Assembly (NCBI GenBank): GCA_964455685.1
Contig: CAYVZE010000003.1
Span: 4,888-68,887, forward strand
Direction of reading: 5' to 3'
Length of the DNA: 64,000 nt
DNA from: ZC4RG30 sp964455685
GTDB lineage: Bacteria > Pseudomonadota > Gammaproteobacteria > Steroidobacterales > Steroidobacteraceae
The notes under the pieces are model-generated. The model ran no database searches. It saw only the letters and a program-made list of their open reading frames with translations, and was not told the origin of the DNA. The position numbers and the translations under genes were made by a program. Of this stretch, positions 32,444 to 42,220 are shown piece by piece (the stretch's first letter is position 1; each line of letters starts with the position of its first letter).

Positions 32444-33711
32444 CGGAGCGACAACAGCGGGTACTGCTGCTGGGAGCGGCGTTCGATACCGGCAACATGG
32501 GTGTCGGCGCCCTGGCAGCCGCGTCGGTACGGGTGCTCCATGCCCGATTCCCCCACGCCCGGATTTCCCTGCTCGACTACGCGCGCACCCCTGGCGTCCA
32601 CGAGGTGGACGTCGGAGGCTCGAGCGTGCCCGTCGACACGGTGAACCTGCGTTTCTCGTGGAAGATATTCCTGCCCAACAACATCCTGGTGCTGCTGTTG
32701 CTGGCGGCGCTGTGCAGGGTGCCGCTGCTGCGGCGCCTGATCGCGCCCCGCAACCGCTGGATCCGCGCCATCACCGAGGCGAGGACCGCGTTCGCTATTT
32801 CAGGCGGCGACAGTTTCAGTGACATCTACGGGCTGGGCCGTTTCTTCTATGTCGCCTTGCCGCAGATCCTGGTGCTGCTGCTCCGCACGCCGCTGGTGCT
32901 CTTGCCACAAACCATCGGCCCTTTCAGCAAGCGCCTGCCCACCGCCATCGCGGCGGGGATCATGCGCCGCGCGCTGTGCACGCACTCCCGGGACGAGGAC
33001 GGCATCGAGGTCGCCCGCCGCCTCGCCGGCGACACAGTCCCGGTGCGGTTCTGCCACGATGTGGCCTTCGCGCTGGAACCACGCCCTCCCCGGCAGCTGA
33101 AAATGGCCGGCCCCACGTGGGAGCAATTGTCGGGCAAGGTCGTGGTTGGGCTGAACGTGAGCGGCCTGTTGATGATGGGGGGCTATGACGGCCGTAACAT
33201 GTTCTCGCTGAAGGTCGACTACCGCGACCTTGTGGATGCGCTCGTGCGCCACTTCTGCAGCATGCCCGGGACGGCGGTGGTCCTGGTGCCGCACGTCTTC
33301 TCGGCGGACGCGGAGGGCGACCAGGCCGCCTGCCGCGAGGTCTTCGACCGGCACTCGGGCGAGTTCGGCGACCGGCTGGCCTGCATCGAATCCAGGCATG
33401 ACCAGCACGAGATCAAGCACCTGATCGGGCGCTGCAATTTCTTCCTCGGCGCACGCATGCACGCCTGCATCGGCGCCCTCTCGCAGGGAATCCCGGCGAT
33501 CGGCATCGCCTACAGCAGGAAGTTCGCCGGCGTGCTGGCGAGCGTTGGGGCTCGTGACCTGGTAGTCGATCCGCGCCAGTCGATCCTGGATGAGATACTG
33601 GCCACCGTCGACGCGAAGTTCGCCGGCCGTCACGGCATTTCCGCCCGCCTCCAGGCCACCATGCCGGAGGTCCGGCGCAACGTAATGGGCATGCTGGACG
33701 GCATGGCCTGA
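32440..33711 (+). CDS. Polysaccharide pyruvyl transferase family protein
   Basis: This 423-residue protein of the CsaB/WcaK-type family adds a pyruvate ketal to sugars or performs related transfers. Motifs seen are ISGGDSFSDIYG, LLPQTIGPF, CHDVAFAL, LVPHVF and the C-terminal GARMHACIGALSQGIPAIGI. The start GTG 32440 overlaps the previous stop by four bases (GTGA). It is followed by an FrhB-like Fe-S protein, a pairing common in capsule and exopolysaccharide loci, although the joint role is not established. Confidence 0.9.
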   Translation: MTERQQRVLLLGAAFDTGNMGVGALAAASVRVLHARFPHARISLLDYARTPGVHEVDVGGSSVPVDTVNLRFSWKIFLPNNILVLLLLAALCRVPLLRRLIAPRNRWIRAITEARTAFAISGGDSFSDIYGLGRFFYVALPQILVLLLRTPLVLLPQTIGPFSKRLPTAIAAGIMRRALCTHSRDEDGIEVARRLAGDTVPVRFCHDVAFALEPRPPRQLKMAGPTWEQLSGKVVVGLNVSGLLMMGGYDGRNMFSLKVDYRDLVDALVRHFCSMPGTAVVLVPHVFSADAEGDQAACREVFDRHSGEFGDRLACIESRHDQHEIKHLIGRCNFFLGARMHACIGALSQGIPAIGIAYSRKFAGVLASVGARDLVVDPRQSILDEILATVDAKFAGRHGISARLQATMPEVRRNVMGMLDGMA

Positions 33712-33731
33712 CAGCACGCGGGAACAGTGGC

Positions 33732-35015
33732 ATGACCAGATTCAAGGACGCAACGGACATCGCCGCCTGGCGCATGTGCATCGGCTGCGGTGCATGCGTA
33801 TCCGCCTGCCCCGACCGGAAGCTTGAGATGGTCGACCTGGTCGACGAGGGCCTTCGCCCCCTCCGCACCAGCAGCGGTCCCTGCAGCGGTTGCACGGCCT
33901 GCGTGGACGTCTGTCCCGGCATCGCGCTGCGCGAACCCGCCCCCGCCGGCCCGCAGTACATCGAAAGCCTGCGCAAGAGCTGGGGCCCCGTGCTGCAGGT
34001 GTGGGAAGGACATGCGGCCGATGCCGGACTCCAGTTCAACGGTTCCTCCGGCGGCCTGGCCAGCGCCCTGGCACTGTATGCCGTCGAGCAGGCCGGCATG
34101 GCCGGCGTGGTGCACGTCGGCAATGACGACGTGGTCCGTTATCGCAACCGCACGACGTTCAGCACCACGCGCGAGCAGCTGCTCGCCAGTACCGGATCGC
34201 GCTACGCGCCGGCTTCTCCCTGCGACGGCCTGGGCATGGTCGAAGGACTGCAGGCCCCGGCCGCGTTCATCGGCAAGCCGTGCGACGTGGCCGGGGCCCG
34301 CAAGTTGCAGGACCTGCGCCCGGGCGTGAAGGAAAAGCTTGGCCTCGCCATCGGCATCTTCTGCGCCGGCACGCCCAGCACGCAGGGCACGCTCGACCTG
34401 CTCGCCAGACATGGCATCAAGCCGGAGGAAGTCGAGGAGCTGCGCTATCGGGGACGAGGCTGGCCGGGACATTTCGCCGTACGCCGCAAGGGCTCCAGCG
34501 AATGGACCAATCTCGCCACCTACGAGGAAGCCTGGGCCTTCCTGCAGAGCTACCGCCCCTACAGATGTCACCTCTGCCCGGACAGCACGGCGGAATTCGC
34601 CGACATCTCCTGCGGTGATCCATGGTACCGGCCCATCGAGCCCGGTGAAGCAGGCTCCTCCCTGGTCCTCGCCCGCACCGAGCGTGGACGTGAGATCGTC
34701 GAGGGGGCCATCCGCGCCGGCTACGTGAAGCTGAAGGTGGTGGAGCCGAAGACGCTCGATCTCTCGCAGAAGGAACTGCAGCGCAAGCGTGGCGCCATCT
34801 GGGGCCGCACGCTGTCTCTGCGCACCCTGGGCATCCCGGCGCCGGGGCTGTCGGGATTCAGCCTCTTCAGCAACTGGTTGCGCATCCCGCTGCGTGACAA
34901 GGTACGGTCCGTCGCGGGAACCATCCGGCGCGCCATCAGCCGCGGGATGTACCGGCCCAACGCCCGCCACTTGGTCCGACCGGCAGGAACCGGGGTGAGG
35001 GACGGCGAGCGATGA
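33732..35015 (+). CDS. Ferredoxin-domain FrhB/FdhB-family protein in polysaccharide operon
   Basis: This 427-residue protein has two N-terminal 4Fe-4S motifs (CIGCGACVSACP and CSGCTACVDVCP). The FrhB-type N- and C-terminal domains follow (FNGSSGGLASALALYA, FIGKPCDVAGARKL, ISCGDPWYRP), with a further Cys pair (YRCHLCPD). Relatives are beta subunits of coenzyme F420-using enzymes that bind flavin. In polysaccharide clusters the same architecture is frequent beside pyruvyl transferases, with unknown chemistry, perhaps flavin-dependent redox on a sugar. F420 use is not implied. A basic tail (about 385-427) is extra. Its stop overlaps the next gene by ATGA. Confidence 0.88.
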   Translation: MTRFKDATDIAAWRMCIGCGACVSACPDRKLEMVDLVDEGLRPLRTSSGPCSGCTACVDVCPGIALREPAPAGPQYIESLRKSWGPVLQVWEGHAADAGLQFNGSSGGLASALALYAVEQAGMAGVVHVGNDDVVRYRNRTTFSTTREQLLASTGSRYAPASPCDGLGMVEGLQAPAAFIGKPCDVAGARKLQDLRPGVKEKLGLAIGIFCAGTPSTQGTLDLLARHGIKPEEVEELRYRGRGWPGHFAVRRKGSSEWTNLATYEEAWAFLQSYRPYRCHLCPDSTAEFADISCGDPWYRPIEPGEAGSSLVLARTERGREIVEGAIRAGYVKLKVVEPKTLDLSQKELQRKRGAIWGRTLSLRTLGIPAPGLSGFSLFSNWLRIPLRDKVRSVAGTIRRAISRGMYRPNARHLVRPAGTGVRDGER

Positions 35016-36421
35016 TCCCCCTTTCGCCCATAGGCATCGTATTCACGCTGGTGGCGGCAGTGCTCATCCTGGCGTTGCCGCGCCGCTGGGCCGTCGCACC
35101 GCTGATGGCCAGCGTGTGCTACATGGTGCTGAGCCAGGGCATTGAGATCGGCCCGTTCAGCTTCTTCGTGATCCGCATCATCGTGCTGGTCGGCCTGGCG
35201 CGGCTGGTGATCCGCCACGAGTTCCCCAGTGGCGGCCTGAACCGCCTGGACTGGGTTGTCATCGTATGGGCGGCGTGGGTGCTGCTCTGCTCGGTCTTTC
35301 GCGACAATCCCTCTGAGACGCTGGTCTCGAACCTCGGCCTGGCCTTCAACATCTGCGGCGTCTACTTCCTGCTGCGCTCGTTCCTGACCACAGCCGAGGA
35401 CGTGCGATTCACCTGCCGTCTGGTCGTGGTGCTGCTCGTGCCGGTGGCCATCGAAATGGCACTCGAGCAGATCCGGCAGTACAACCTGTTCTCGGCGCTC
35501 GGCGGCGTGCCCGAGGTTCCTGCGATACGCGAGGGTCGCCTGCGCTCCCAGGGACCGTTCGCCCACGCCATCCTCGCAGGCACCACCGGCGCAGCCTGCC
35601 TGCCGATCGCACTTGCACTGTGGAACTCCTACCGCGTGACGTCGATCGTTGGCGCCTGTGCCTGCGTCGTCATCGTCATCACTTCGGCATCAAGCAGCCC
35701 GCTGATGAGCGCGATGTTCGCGACGGCGGCCCTGTGCATGTGGCCCATCCGCAACTACATGAAGTGGGTCCGCCTGGGAATCTTGGCCGGCTACCTGCTG
35801 CTCGAGCTGGTGATGAAGGCCCCCGCGTACTACATCCTGGCCCGCATCGACGTGGCCGGCGGCAGCACGGGCTGGCACCGGGCACAGCTGATCAATGCCG
35901 CATTCTCAAACTTCTCCGAGTGGTGGCTGGCGGGAACGGATTACACCCGCCACTGGATGCCCACCGGCGTATCGTGGAGCCCCAACCACACGGATATCAC
36001 CAACTACTACCTCGACCTCGGCGTGCGCGCCGGCTTCCCGGCAACCCTCCTGTTCATCGGCATGCTCGTCGTGGGTTACTCCATGGCCGGCACGGCCATC
36101 CGCAGGATCCGCGCTGCAGGTGGCAGCGACGAGTTCCTGGTATGGGCGCTCGGCTGCTCGCTGTTTGCGCACACGGCCACATCGATCGCTGTGGCGTACT
36201 TCGACCAGTCATTCGCGTTCATCTACCTCACGCTCGTGGCCATCGTCACCATGGCCGGGGCAACCGCGGTGGAGCCTTCTGCGGCCCCGCAGAAGCAACC
36301 TCCAGCGCGCCCGGAATCCGGACGGCCGGCGGCGCCGCGCGTGATACCCGTCCGCCGGCGCGCGCCCCACGGCGCTGCCTCCTCCCTTGCCGCAAGTCCC
36401 GCGGTCAGGAGTCCGGCATGA
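35012..36421 (+). CDS. Wzy/WaaL-type O-antigen polymerase-ligase family membrane protein
   Basis: This 469-residue protein has about ten membrane helices between residues 5 and 415 and a Pro/Ala/Arg-rich cytoplasmic tail (about 420-469). A periplasmic loop holds GRLRSQGPFAHAILAGT and, later, PNHTDITNYYLDLGVRAGF, the family's conserved loop motifs. It most likely polymerises the lipid-linked repeat units at the periplasmic face and is the only candidate polymerase in the window. It overlaps both neighbours by four bases (ATGA), so it is translationally coupled. Confidence 0.88.
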   Translation: MIPLSPIGIVFTLVAAVLILALPRRWAVAPLMASVCYMVLSQGIEIGPFSFFVIRIIVLVGLARLVIRHEFPSGGLNRLDWVVIVWAAWVLLCSVFRDNPSETLVSNLGLAFNICGVYFLLRSFLTTAEDVRFTCRLVVVLLVPVAIEMALEQIRQYNLFSALGGVPEVPAIREGRLRSQGPFAHAILAGTTGAACLPIALALWNSYRVTSIVGACACVVIVITSASSSPLMSAMFATAALCMWPIRNYMKWVRLGILAGYLLLELVMKAPAYYILARIDVAGGSTGWHRAQLINAAFSNFSEWWLAGTDYTRHWMPTGVSWSPNHTDITNYYLDLGVRAGFPATLLFIGMLVVGYSMAGTAIRRIRAAGGSDEFLVWALGCSLFAHTATSIAVAYFDQSFAFIYLTLVAIVTMAGATAVEPSAAPQKQPPARPESGRPAAPRVIPVRRRAPHGAASSLAASPAVRSPA

Positions 36422-37617
36422 CACTGGCAACACGCAAGCCACTGCACGCATGCATGGTGGCCTACACCTTCTACGAGGGTGACGGCCGCGTCATCCGCTA
36501 CGCCCGCGCCATCGTGGAAGCTGGCGGAAGCTGCGACGCCATCGCCCTGCGCCGGCCGGGTCAGCCCGCCGAGGAGGTCATCGACGGCGTGCGCGTATTC
36601 AGGATCCAGTACCGCGAGAAGAACGAGCGCGGCAAGCTGACCTACCTCTGGCGCGTCCTGGCATTCCTGTTCCGCTCCACGTGGGCGCTGGCACGGCGCC
36701 ATCGGGAGAGGCCCTACGACCTGGTGCACGTGCACTCCGTGCCGGACTTCGAGGTCTTTGCCGCGCTGCCGGCGAAACTGCGGGGCGCACGGGTGATCCT
36801 CGACATCCACGACATCGTGCCCGAGTTCTATGCAGCGAAGTTCAGTACGGGAACCGACAGCCTGGTGTTCCGCCTGCTGGTATGGATGGAGCGGGCCTCC
36901 GCAGCCTTCGCGAACCACGTGATCATCGCCAATGACCTGTGGCGCGACCGGCTGGTTGCCCGTTCCGTCCCCGAGGACAAGTGCACCAGCATCATCAACT
37001 ACCCGGACGTCTCCACGTTCCGGCCGGGGCTGCGCCAGCGCAGTGCGGACGGTCGCTTCTTGCTGATGTATCCCGGGTCGTTGAACCACCACCAGGGACT
37101 GGACATCGCCATCCGGGCCGTGGCCAAGGTGCGACCGGAGATTCCCGGCATCGCCTTCGACATCTACGGCGAAGGACCGGAGCGCGGGAACCTGGGGAAA
37201 CTCGTTGCCGAACTCGGCCTGCAGGACGTGGTACACCTGCGCGGCACGCGTCCGCTTTCGCAGATCGCAAAGCTGATGGCCGACGCCGACCTGGCCGTTG
37301 TGCCCAAGCGCAATGATTCCTTCGGCGGCGACGCCTTCAGCACCAAGATCCTGGAATTCATGGCCGTCGGCGTGCCACTGGTGGTAGCCGAGACGCGCGT
37401 CGACAAGCATTACTTCGACGAGCGCCTGCTGCGATTCTTCAGGCCCGATGATGCCGATGACCTTGCGCGCGCGATCCTCGAAGCGTGGCGCAATCCTGCG
37501 GATACGCTGGCCCGCGCGCAGGAAGCCTCGGCGTTCGTCGCGGAGAACAACTGGGACGTGAAGCGCTCGGTGTACCTCGAGATCACCAGGCGCCTGACGG
37601 AAAGTCGGGATGGCTGA
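36418..37617 (+). CDS. Glycosyltransferase family 4
   Basis: This 399-residue GT-B enzyme starts at ATG 36418 (MTLATRKPLHACMVAYTF). The N-terminal acceptor domain has HVHSVPDFEVFAAL and LDIHDIVPEFYAAKF. The C-terminal donor domain has LLMYPGSLNHHQGLDIAI, DIYGEGPERGNL and the FGGDAFSTKILEFMAVGVPL region with the E-x7-E-like motif. It is retaining by family. Donor and acceptor are unknown. The long frame upstream of this start is the shadow of the polymerase gene. It overlaps the deacetylase gene by 8 bases. Confidence 0.93.
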   Translation: MTLATRKPLHACMVAYTFYEGDGRVIRYARAIVEAGGSCDAIALRRPGQPAEEVIDGVRVFRIQYREKNERGKLTYLWRVLAFLFRSTWALARRHRERPYDLVHVHSVPDFEVFAALPAKLRGARVILDIHDIVPEFYAAKFSTGTDSLVFRLLVWMERASAAFANHVIIANDLWRDRLVARSVPEDKCTSIINYPDVSTFRPGLRQRSADGRFLLMYPGSLNHHQGLDIAIRAVAKVRPEIPGIAFDIYGEGPERGNLGKLVAELGLQDVVHLRGTRPLSQIAKLMADADLAVVPKRNDSFGGDAFSTKILEFMAVGVPLVVAETRVDKHYFDERLLRFFRPDDADDLARAILEAWRNPADTLARAQEASAFVAENNWDVKRSVYLEITRRLTESRDG

Positions 37618-38488
37618 GCTGATGCGTCCGGACAGGATGGTGAGCGTGGCGCTGGTGGCGCCGCTGCTGAAGCTGCGCGGCGTTTCCCGCCAGCTGCGCA
37701 TCCCGATCCTGATGTACCACGGTATCTCAGACGCGCTCGACCGGCAGCGCAGCCCCTACTTCCGTACCGTCACGTCCCCCCGGACCTTTGCGGCGCAGCT
37801 GGACGTGCTCGCCGGCGATGCGTTTGAAGTAGTGTCTCTCACCCAGGCCGTGCGGATGCTGCGCGGCGAGATCCGCTCTCGCGAAGGCGCCACTCCCGTG
37901 GTGATCACCTTCGACGACGGCCTGCTCGATTTCTACACGCAGGCGTTCCCGCTGCTCGAGGCTCGCGGCTTCACGGCTACGGTGTTCCTGGCCAGCGCCT
38001 GCGTCGGCGGCACCTTCCCCACCGGAGATCCGTGCATGAGCTGGGTGCAGGTACGCGAGCTGGCTGACCGCGGCATCGATTTCGGTTCACATTCGATGAC
38101 CCACTCCCGCCTGGTCGAACTGCCGCTGGAGGCCCTGGAGCAGGAGCTGTCCCGGTCGAAGTCGGACATCGAGCAGAACCTGGGCCGCAAGGTTACCTCC
38201 TTCTCGTATCCATTCCGCTTCCCGGCTGAGGATGCCCGCTTCACCGCCCATCTGCATGCCCGGCTCGAGGCGAACGGATACGACCACGGCGTCACGACGA
38301 TGGTCGGACGTGCCGCTGCAGGCAGCGACCTGCTGTTCCTGCCCCGGCTGCCGGTCAACGACTGCGATGACGAGGCACTGCTGCGCGCCAAGCTGGCCGG
38401 CGCCTACGACTGGTTCGGGCCGGTGCAGGCTGCGTACAAGAAGATGCGATCGATCGCATCCCCCGCCCGGAGGGCGCAGTCCGCATGA
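37610..38488 (+). CDS. Polysaccharide deacetylase (NodB homology domain, CE4)
   Basis: This 292-residue protein has the metal-dependent CE4 motifs. MT1 is TFDDGLLDF with the base and metal Asp, MT2 is HSMTHSRL with two His ligands, and MT3 is YPFRFP. It would remove N- or O-acetyl groups from the polymer or a precursor. No signal peptide is visible, so it may act in the cytoplasm on lipid-linked units or be membrane associated (LVAPLLKL near the start). It overlaps the preceding and following genes. It does not look like the XrtA-specific deacetylase. Confidence 0.92.
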   Translation: MAELMRPDRMVSVALVAPLLKLRGVSRQLRIPILMYHGISDALDRQRSPYFRTVTSPRTFAAQLDVLAGDAFEVVSLTQAVRMLRGEIRSREGATPVVITFDDGLLDFYTQAFPLLEARGFTATVFLASACVGGTFPTGDPCMSWVQVRELADRGIDFGSHSMTHSRLVELPLEALEQELSRSKSDIEQNLGRKVTSFSYPFRFPAEDARFTAHLHARLEANGYDHGVTTMVGRAAAGSDLLFLPRLPVNDCDDEALLRAKLAGAYDWFGPVQAAYKKMRSIASPARRAQSA

Positions 38489-39351
38489 GCCTGCCTTCCT
38501 ACGTGGTCGTGACCCCGGTGCGCGACGAGGAGCGCTTCGTCGGCTGCACCGTCGACTCCATGCTTGGCCAGACCCACAAGCCACTGCGCTGGGTGGTGGT
38601 CAATGACGGCTCCACCGACCGGACTCGCGAGATCGTCGCCACGAAGACCGACGGGCTGGACTGGGTTTCCATCCTGGATACGGGCTCTGAACGGCGGGAT
38701 CTCGGCTCGGCTGAAGTCGTGGCCTTCAACCGCGGGCTGGCGTCGATCGGCGACGTTCCGTGGGAGTTCGTGGTCAAGCTCGATGCCGATGTGGCGTTCG
38801 GGCCGGACTACTTCGCGGTACTGCTGGATCGGATGGCCCGGGAACCCTCCTGGGGAATCGTCTCCGGGGTGTACTGGGAACAGCGCGACGGAGGGGCTTG
38901 GGAGCCTGTCAGCATGCCCAACTACCACGCCGCCGGCGCCTGCAAGGTCGTCCGGCGTGCCTGCTTCGAGCAGATCCGCGGCTTCGCCACTTCAAAGGGG
39001 TGGGATACGGTGGACGAGATTCGTGCCAACCTGCGCGGCTGGCGTACCGGCCACTTCGAGGACCTGAGGTTCGACCACCTCAAGCCCGAAGGTTCGGCCA
39101 TGGGTACGCTCGCTACGCACCGTTTCCACGGGCTGATCGACTACCGCATCGGTGCGAGCCCGGTCGTGGAACTGGCCAAGGCCGCGAAGCGGATGCTTTT
39201 CCAGCGGCCGCGCATCCTGGGAGGCCTGGCGCTGGCTCGCGGCTACTTCTCCGCCTGGCTGAAGCGCGAGCCCAAGCTGGTGACCCCCGAGGAGCAGCGC
39301 CAGTACCGCAGGATGGTCAGGAGCCGCCTGCGCCACCGGGCCAGCAGCTGA
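38485..39351 (+). CDS. Glycosyltransferase family 2
   Basis: This 288-residue inverting GT-A enzyme has VVVTPVRDEERFVG, VVVNDGSTDRT and the metal-binding VVKLDADVAFG (DxD). A catalytic-base region (KGWDTVDEIRANLRGWRTG) matches the exopolysaccharide GT2 pattern, and a short hydrophobic segment lies near 225-240. The linkage is unknown. The start ATG overlaps the deacetylase stop (ATGA). Confidence 0.92.
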   Translation: MSLPSYVVVTPVRDEERFVGCTVDSMLGQTHKPLRWVVVNDGSTDRTREIVATKTDGLDWVSILDTGSERRDLGSAEVVAFNRGLASIGDVPWEFVVKLDADVAFGPDYFAVLLDRMAREPSWGIVSGVYWEQRDGGAWEPVSMPNYHAAGACKVVRRACFEQIRGFATSKGWDTVDEIRANLRGWRTGHFEDLRFDHLKPEGSAMGTLATHRFHGLIDYRIGASPVVELAKAAKRMLFQRPRILGGLALARGYFSAWLKREPKLVTPEEQRQYRRMVRSRLRHRASS

Positions 39352-39369
39352 AAGCGAGGTATCGACTGA

Positions 39370-41250
39370 ATGTGCGGCATCACCGGAATCCTCCGCACCG
39401 ATGGCGCCCCGGCCGACCGCGGCCTGGTGGAACGGATGACGGCGTGCATCAAGCATCGCGGCCCGGACGGCGCCGGCCTGCACATGGACCGCGAGGTCGG
39501 GCTCGGCCATCGCCGCCTGAGCATCATCGACCTGGAAGGCGGCTCGCAGCCCATCTTCAACGAGGATTCCACCATCGCCGTCGTCTTCAACGGCGAGATC
39601 TACAACTTCGTCGAGCTGCGGCAGGAACTGGAGCAATGCGGGCACGTGTTCCGTACCAGCTCCGACACCGAAGTGATCGTTCACGGCTACGAACAGTGGG
39701 GCACGGACTGCGTCCGCCGCTTCAACGGCATGTTTGCGTTTGCAGTCTGGGACAGCCGTCGACGCCGCCTTTTCCTGGCGCGCGACCACCTCGGAGTCAA
39801 GCCGCTCTACTACGCCCGGCTGCCGGGCCAGTTGCTGTTCGCCTCGGAAATCAAGGCGCTGCTCGCCAGCGAGGCCGTTGCCCGCCGCGTCGACACTGAG
39901 GCGCTCGGCGAGCTGTTCACCTTCCGCTTCGTACCTGCCCCACGCACGCTGTTCGACGGCATCCACAAGCTTCCGGCCGGGCACCTGATGGTGGCCGAGG
40001 GCGGAAACCTGAAGATCGAGCGGTTCTGGGACAGAATTCCCCGCCACCTGCAGGATGCCCGCGAGGAATCGCTGGTGGAGCAGTACCAGGCGCTGGTGCA
40101 GGACGCCGTACGCCTGCAGCTGCGCAGCGACGTGCCTGTGGGGCTGTTCCTCAGCTCCGGCGTCGACTCCGGCTGCTTGCTGGCCGAGATGCGGCGCCAG
40201 TCTGGCGGAGCCATACATACCTTCACCATCGGCTTCGAGGACGGCGAAAGGACCAACGAAACAGATGACGCCCGGGAAATGGCGCGCCGATTCGGATCCA
40301 CCCACCACGAGTGGATCATCACGGCGGAGGACTACCTGGAGTACTACGACCGCTACCTGTGGGACCTCGAGGAACCGGTCGGCAACGAGACGGCCGCAGC
40401 GTTCTACTTCGTAGCGAAGCTCGCCGCCCGGGAGGTCAAGGTTGCGCTCACCGGCCAGGGCGTGGACGAGCCCTGGGCCGGCTATCACCGGTACCTCGGC
40501 CTGAAGATGTCCGATACCTACCAGCGTATCCCGGCATTGATCCGCAGGGGCCTGATCCGGCCACTGGTGAACGCACTGCCGCGCAATGAGCGGCTCAAGC
40601 GCGGCGTCGCGTCACTCGACGAACCGGACATCCTCACGCGCTTCGCCAAGATCTATTCGTTCTTCACCGAGGACATGCGACAGTCGCTGTTCCGGGGCGA
40701 CCGACCGGAACTGGCGGTGCACCAGGGCTACAAGGCCAGGCAGGCCATTGCACGCCTGCAGCGCGACGTGACACACCTGGATCCGGTGAGCCAGATGCTG
40801 TACATCGACACGCGGGCCAGCCTGCCTGATGATCTGCTGATGGTCAGCGACAAGACCTCAATGGCCAACTCCATCGAATCCAGGGTACCGTTCCTCGACT
40901 GGCGCATCATCGAGTTCATCGAATCGCTGCCCCTGGAATTCAAGATCCGCGGCGGCACCGGCAAGTACCTGCACAAGAAGGCCATCGAAGCCTGGCTTCC
41001 GCAGGAAATCGTCTATCGCAAGAAGAAGGGCTTCGCCAACCCGGTGGAGAAGTGGTTGCGCGACCGCATGGCCGCCTACGTGGAGGACTTGCTGTTCGAC
41101 AGCACATCCGGCGTCCGGGATTTCTTCGACGTCGGCTACATACGCACCATCATGCGTGAACACCAGGCCGGCCGCGAAAGCTACATGCGGCACATCTATC
41201 TGCTCATCTCCTTCGAGATGTGGCACCGCCGTTTCATCCGGGGTAGCTGA
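39370..41250 (+). CDS. Asparagine-synthase-type amidotransferase (AsnB/WbpS-like)
   Basis: This 626-residue protein has an N-terminal class II glutaminase domain with Cys2 (MCGITGILR), HRGPDG and VFNGEIYN. A synthetase domain has the pyrophosphate loop LSSGVDSG and, towards the end, DKTSMANSIESRVPFLD. By sequence it is a glutamine-hydrolysing asparagine synthase. In polysaccharide loci such as P. aeruginosa O6, the homologue WbpS is linked to converting a uronic acid to its amide. That role would fit a locus making a GlcNAc-type uronate. Both roles remain possible. It is 18 bases after the previous gene and overlaps the next by one base. Confidence 0.92.
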   Translation: MCGITGILRTDGAPADRGLVERMTACIKHRGPDGAGLHMDREVGLGHRRLSIIDLEGGSQPIFNEDSTIAVVFNGEIYNFVELRQELEQCGHVFRTSSDTEVIVHGYEQWGTDCVRRFNGMFAFAVWDSRRRRLFLARDHLGVKPLYYARLPGQLLFASEIKALLASEAVARRVDTEALGELFTFRFVPAPRTLFDGIHKLPAGHLMVAEGGNLKIERFWDRIPRHLQDAREESLVEQYQALVQDAVRLQLRSDVPVGLFLSSGVDSGCLLAEMRRQSGGAIHTFTIGFEDGERTNETDDAREMARRFGSTHHEWIITAEDYLEYYDRYLWDLEEPVGNETAAAFYFVAKLAAREVKVALTGQGVDEPWAGYHRYLGLKMSDTYQRIPALIRRGLIRPLVNALPRNERLKRGVASLDEPDILTRFAKIYSFFTEDMRQSLFRGDRPELAVHQGYKARQAIARLQRDVTHLDPVSQMLYIDTRASLPDDLLMVSDKTSMANSIESRVPFLDWRIIEFIESLPLEFKIRGGTGKYLHKKAIEAWLPQEIVYRKKKGFANPVEKWLRDRMAAYVEDLLFDSTSGVRDFFDVGYIRTIMREHQAGRESYMRHIYLLISFEMWHRRFIRGS

Positions 41251-42209
41251 TGGACGTCTCTGTCTGCATCGTCAACTGGAACACGCGCGAGCTGCTATGC
41301 CAGTGCATCGACTCCGTGATCCGCCTGACCGGACCGAAGGTGAGCTACGAGATCATCGTCGTGGACAACTGTTCCGCCGACGGCAGCGTGGAAGCCGTGA
41401 GGTCCAGGTTTCCGGAGGTACGCGTGGTGGCCTCGGAGGAGAACCTGGGCTTCGCGCGCGGGTGCAATCTCGCCGCAAGTCAGGCCAATGGCCGGTACAT
41501 CTTCTATCTGAACCCGGATACGGAGTTCGTCACCGACGCAATGACCGGCATGCTGGAAGAGATTGAGCGCGATCCCGGCATCGGCGCCGTGGGCTGCCGA
41601 CTGCTCAACTCCGATGGTTCGATCCAGTACACCTGCGCCTGCGACGTACCTTCACCCTGGAACGAGCTGTGTTCGCTGCTGGGCCTGGATCGCCTGTTCC
41701 CGCGCAGCCGGCTGTTCAGTGCCCGCGAGCTGGGCTACTGGGACCACCAGGATACCCGTGACGTGGAATGCCTCTCCGGGGCCTGCATGCTTCTCAGCCG
41801 GGAACTCGATTCGCGCCTGCGGGGCTTCGACGAGAGCTTCTTCATGTACGGCGAGGACGTGGACCTGTGCCTGCGCATCCGCGAGGCGGGATACCGGCTG
41901 AGATATCTCGCATCCGAGGTCATCTACCATCACGAGGGCGCAGGCAGTCGCAAGCGAGGCCGTGACTTTGCACCGGTGCGCCAGCGCGCGGCCAACCTTC
42001 GGGTCATGGCCAGGCATGACGGTGCCTTGAAGGCCTTCCTGTACCGGATGGCAGTGCTGGCCGGCTCGACAGGGCGCTTCGTGGGGGTTGCCATTGCGGC
42101 CCCGGTCATCCTGGCATTCAGGCCATCGGCCCGGGAACGCCTTGCGCACGTACTGCAGCGCTACGGAGGACTCGCAATGTGGGCGATGGGTCTGCGCCAG
42201 CCGGCCTGA
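41250..42209 (+). CDS. Glycosyltransferase family 2, rhamnosyltransferase-like
   Basis: This 319-residue GT-A enzyme has SVCIVNWNTRELL, VVDNCSADGSVEAV, ENLGFARGCNLAA and FYLNPDTEF (NPD in the DxD position). It also has SGACMLLSR and FDESFFMYGEDVDLCLRI. This set is typical of the WbbL/rhamnosyl-type GT2 subgroup, although the donor is unproven. The start ATG 41250 shares a base with the asnB-like stop (TGATG). It is the last gene of the plus-strand operon and is followed by a strong hairpin. Confidence 0.93.
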   Translation: MDVSVCIVNWNTRELLCQCIDSVIRLTGPKVSYEIIVVDNCSADGSVEAVRSRFPEVRVVASEENLGFARGCNLAASQANGRYIFYLNPDTEFVTDAMTGMLEEIERDPGIGAVGCRLLNSDGSIQYTCACDVPSPWNELCSLLGLDRLFPRSRLFSARELGYWDHQDTRDVECLSGACMLLSRELDSRLRGFDESFFMYGEDVDLCLRIREAGYRLRYLASEVIYHHEGAGSRKRGRDFAPVRQRAANLRVMARHDGALKAFLYRMAVLAGSTGRFVGVAIAAPVILAFRPSARERLAHVLQRYGGLAMWAMGLRQPA

Positions 42210-42220
42210 CCCGGGTAGCT

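Noticed and set aside
39370..41250. Exosortase-associated amidotransferase as a firm call
   Set aside because: The sequence has the general AsnB layout. No exosortase is in the window, and I cannot separate the subfamilies by eye.
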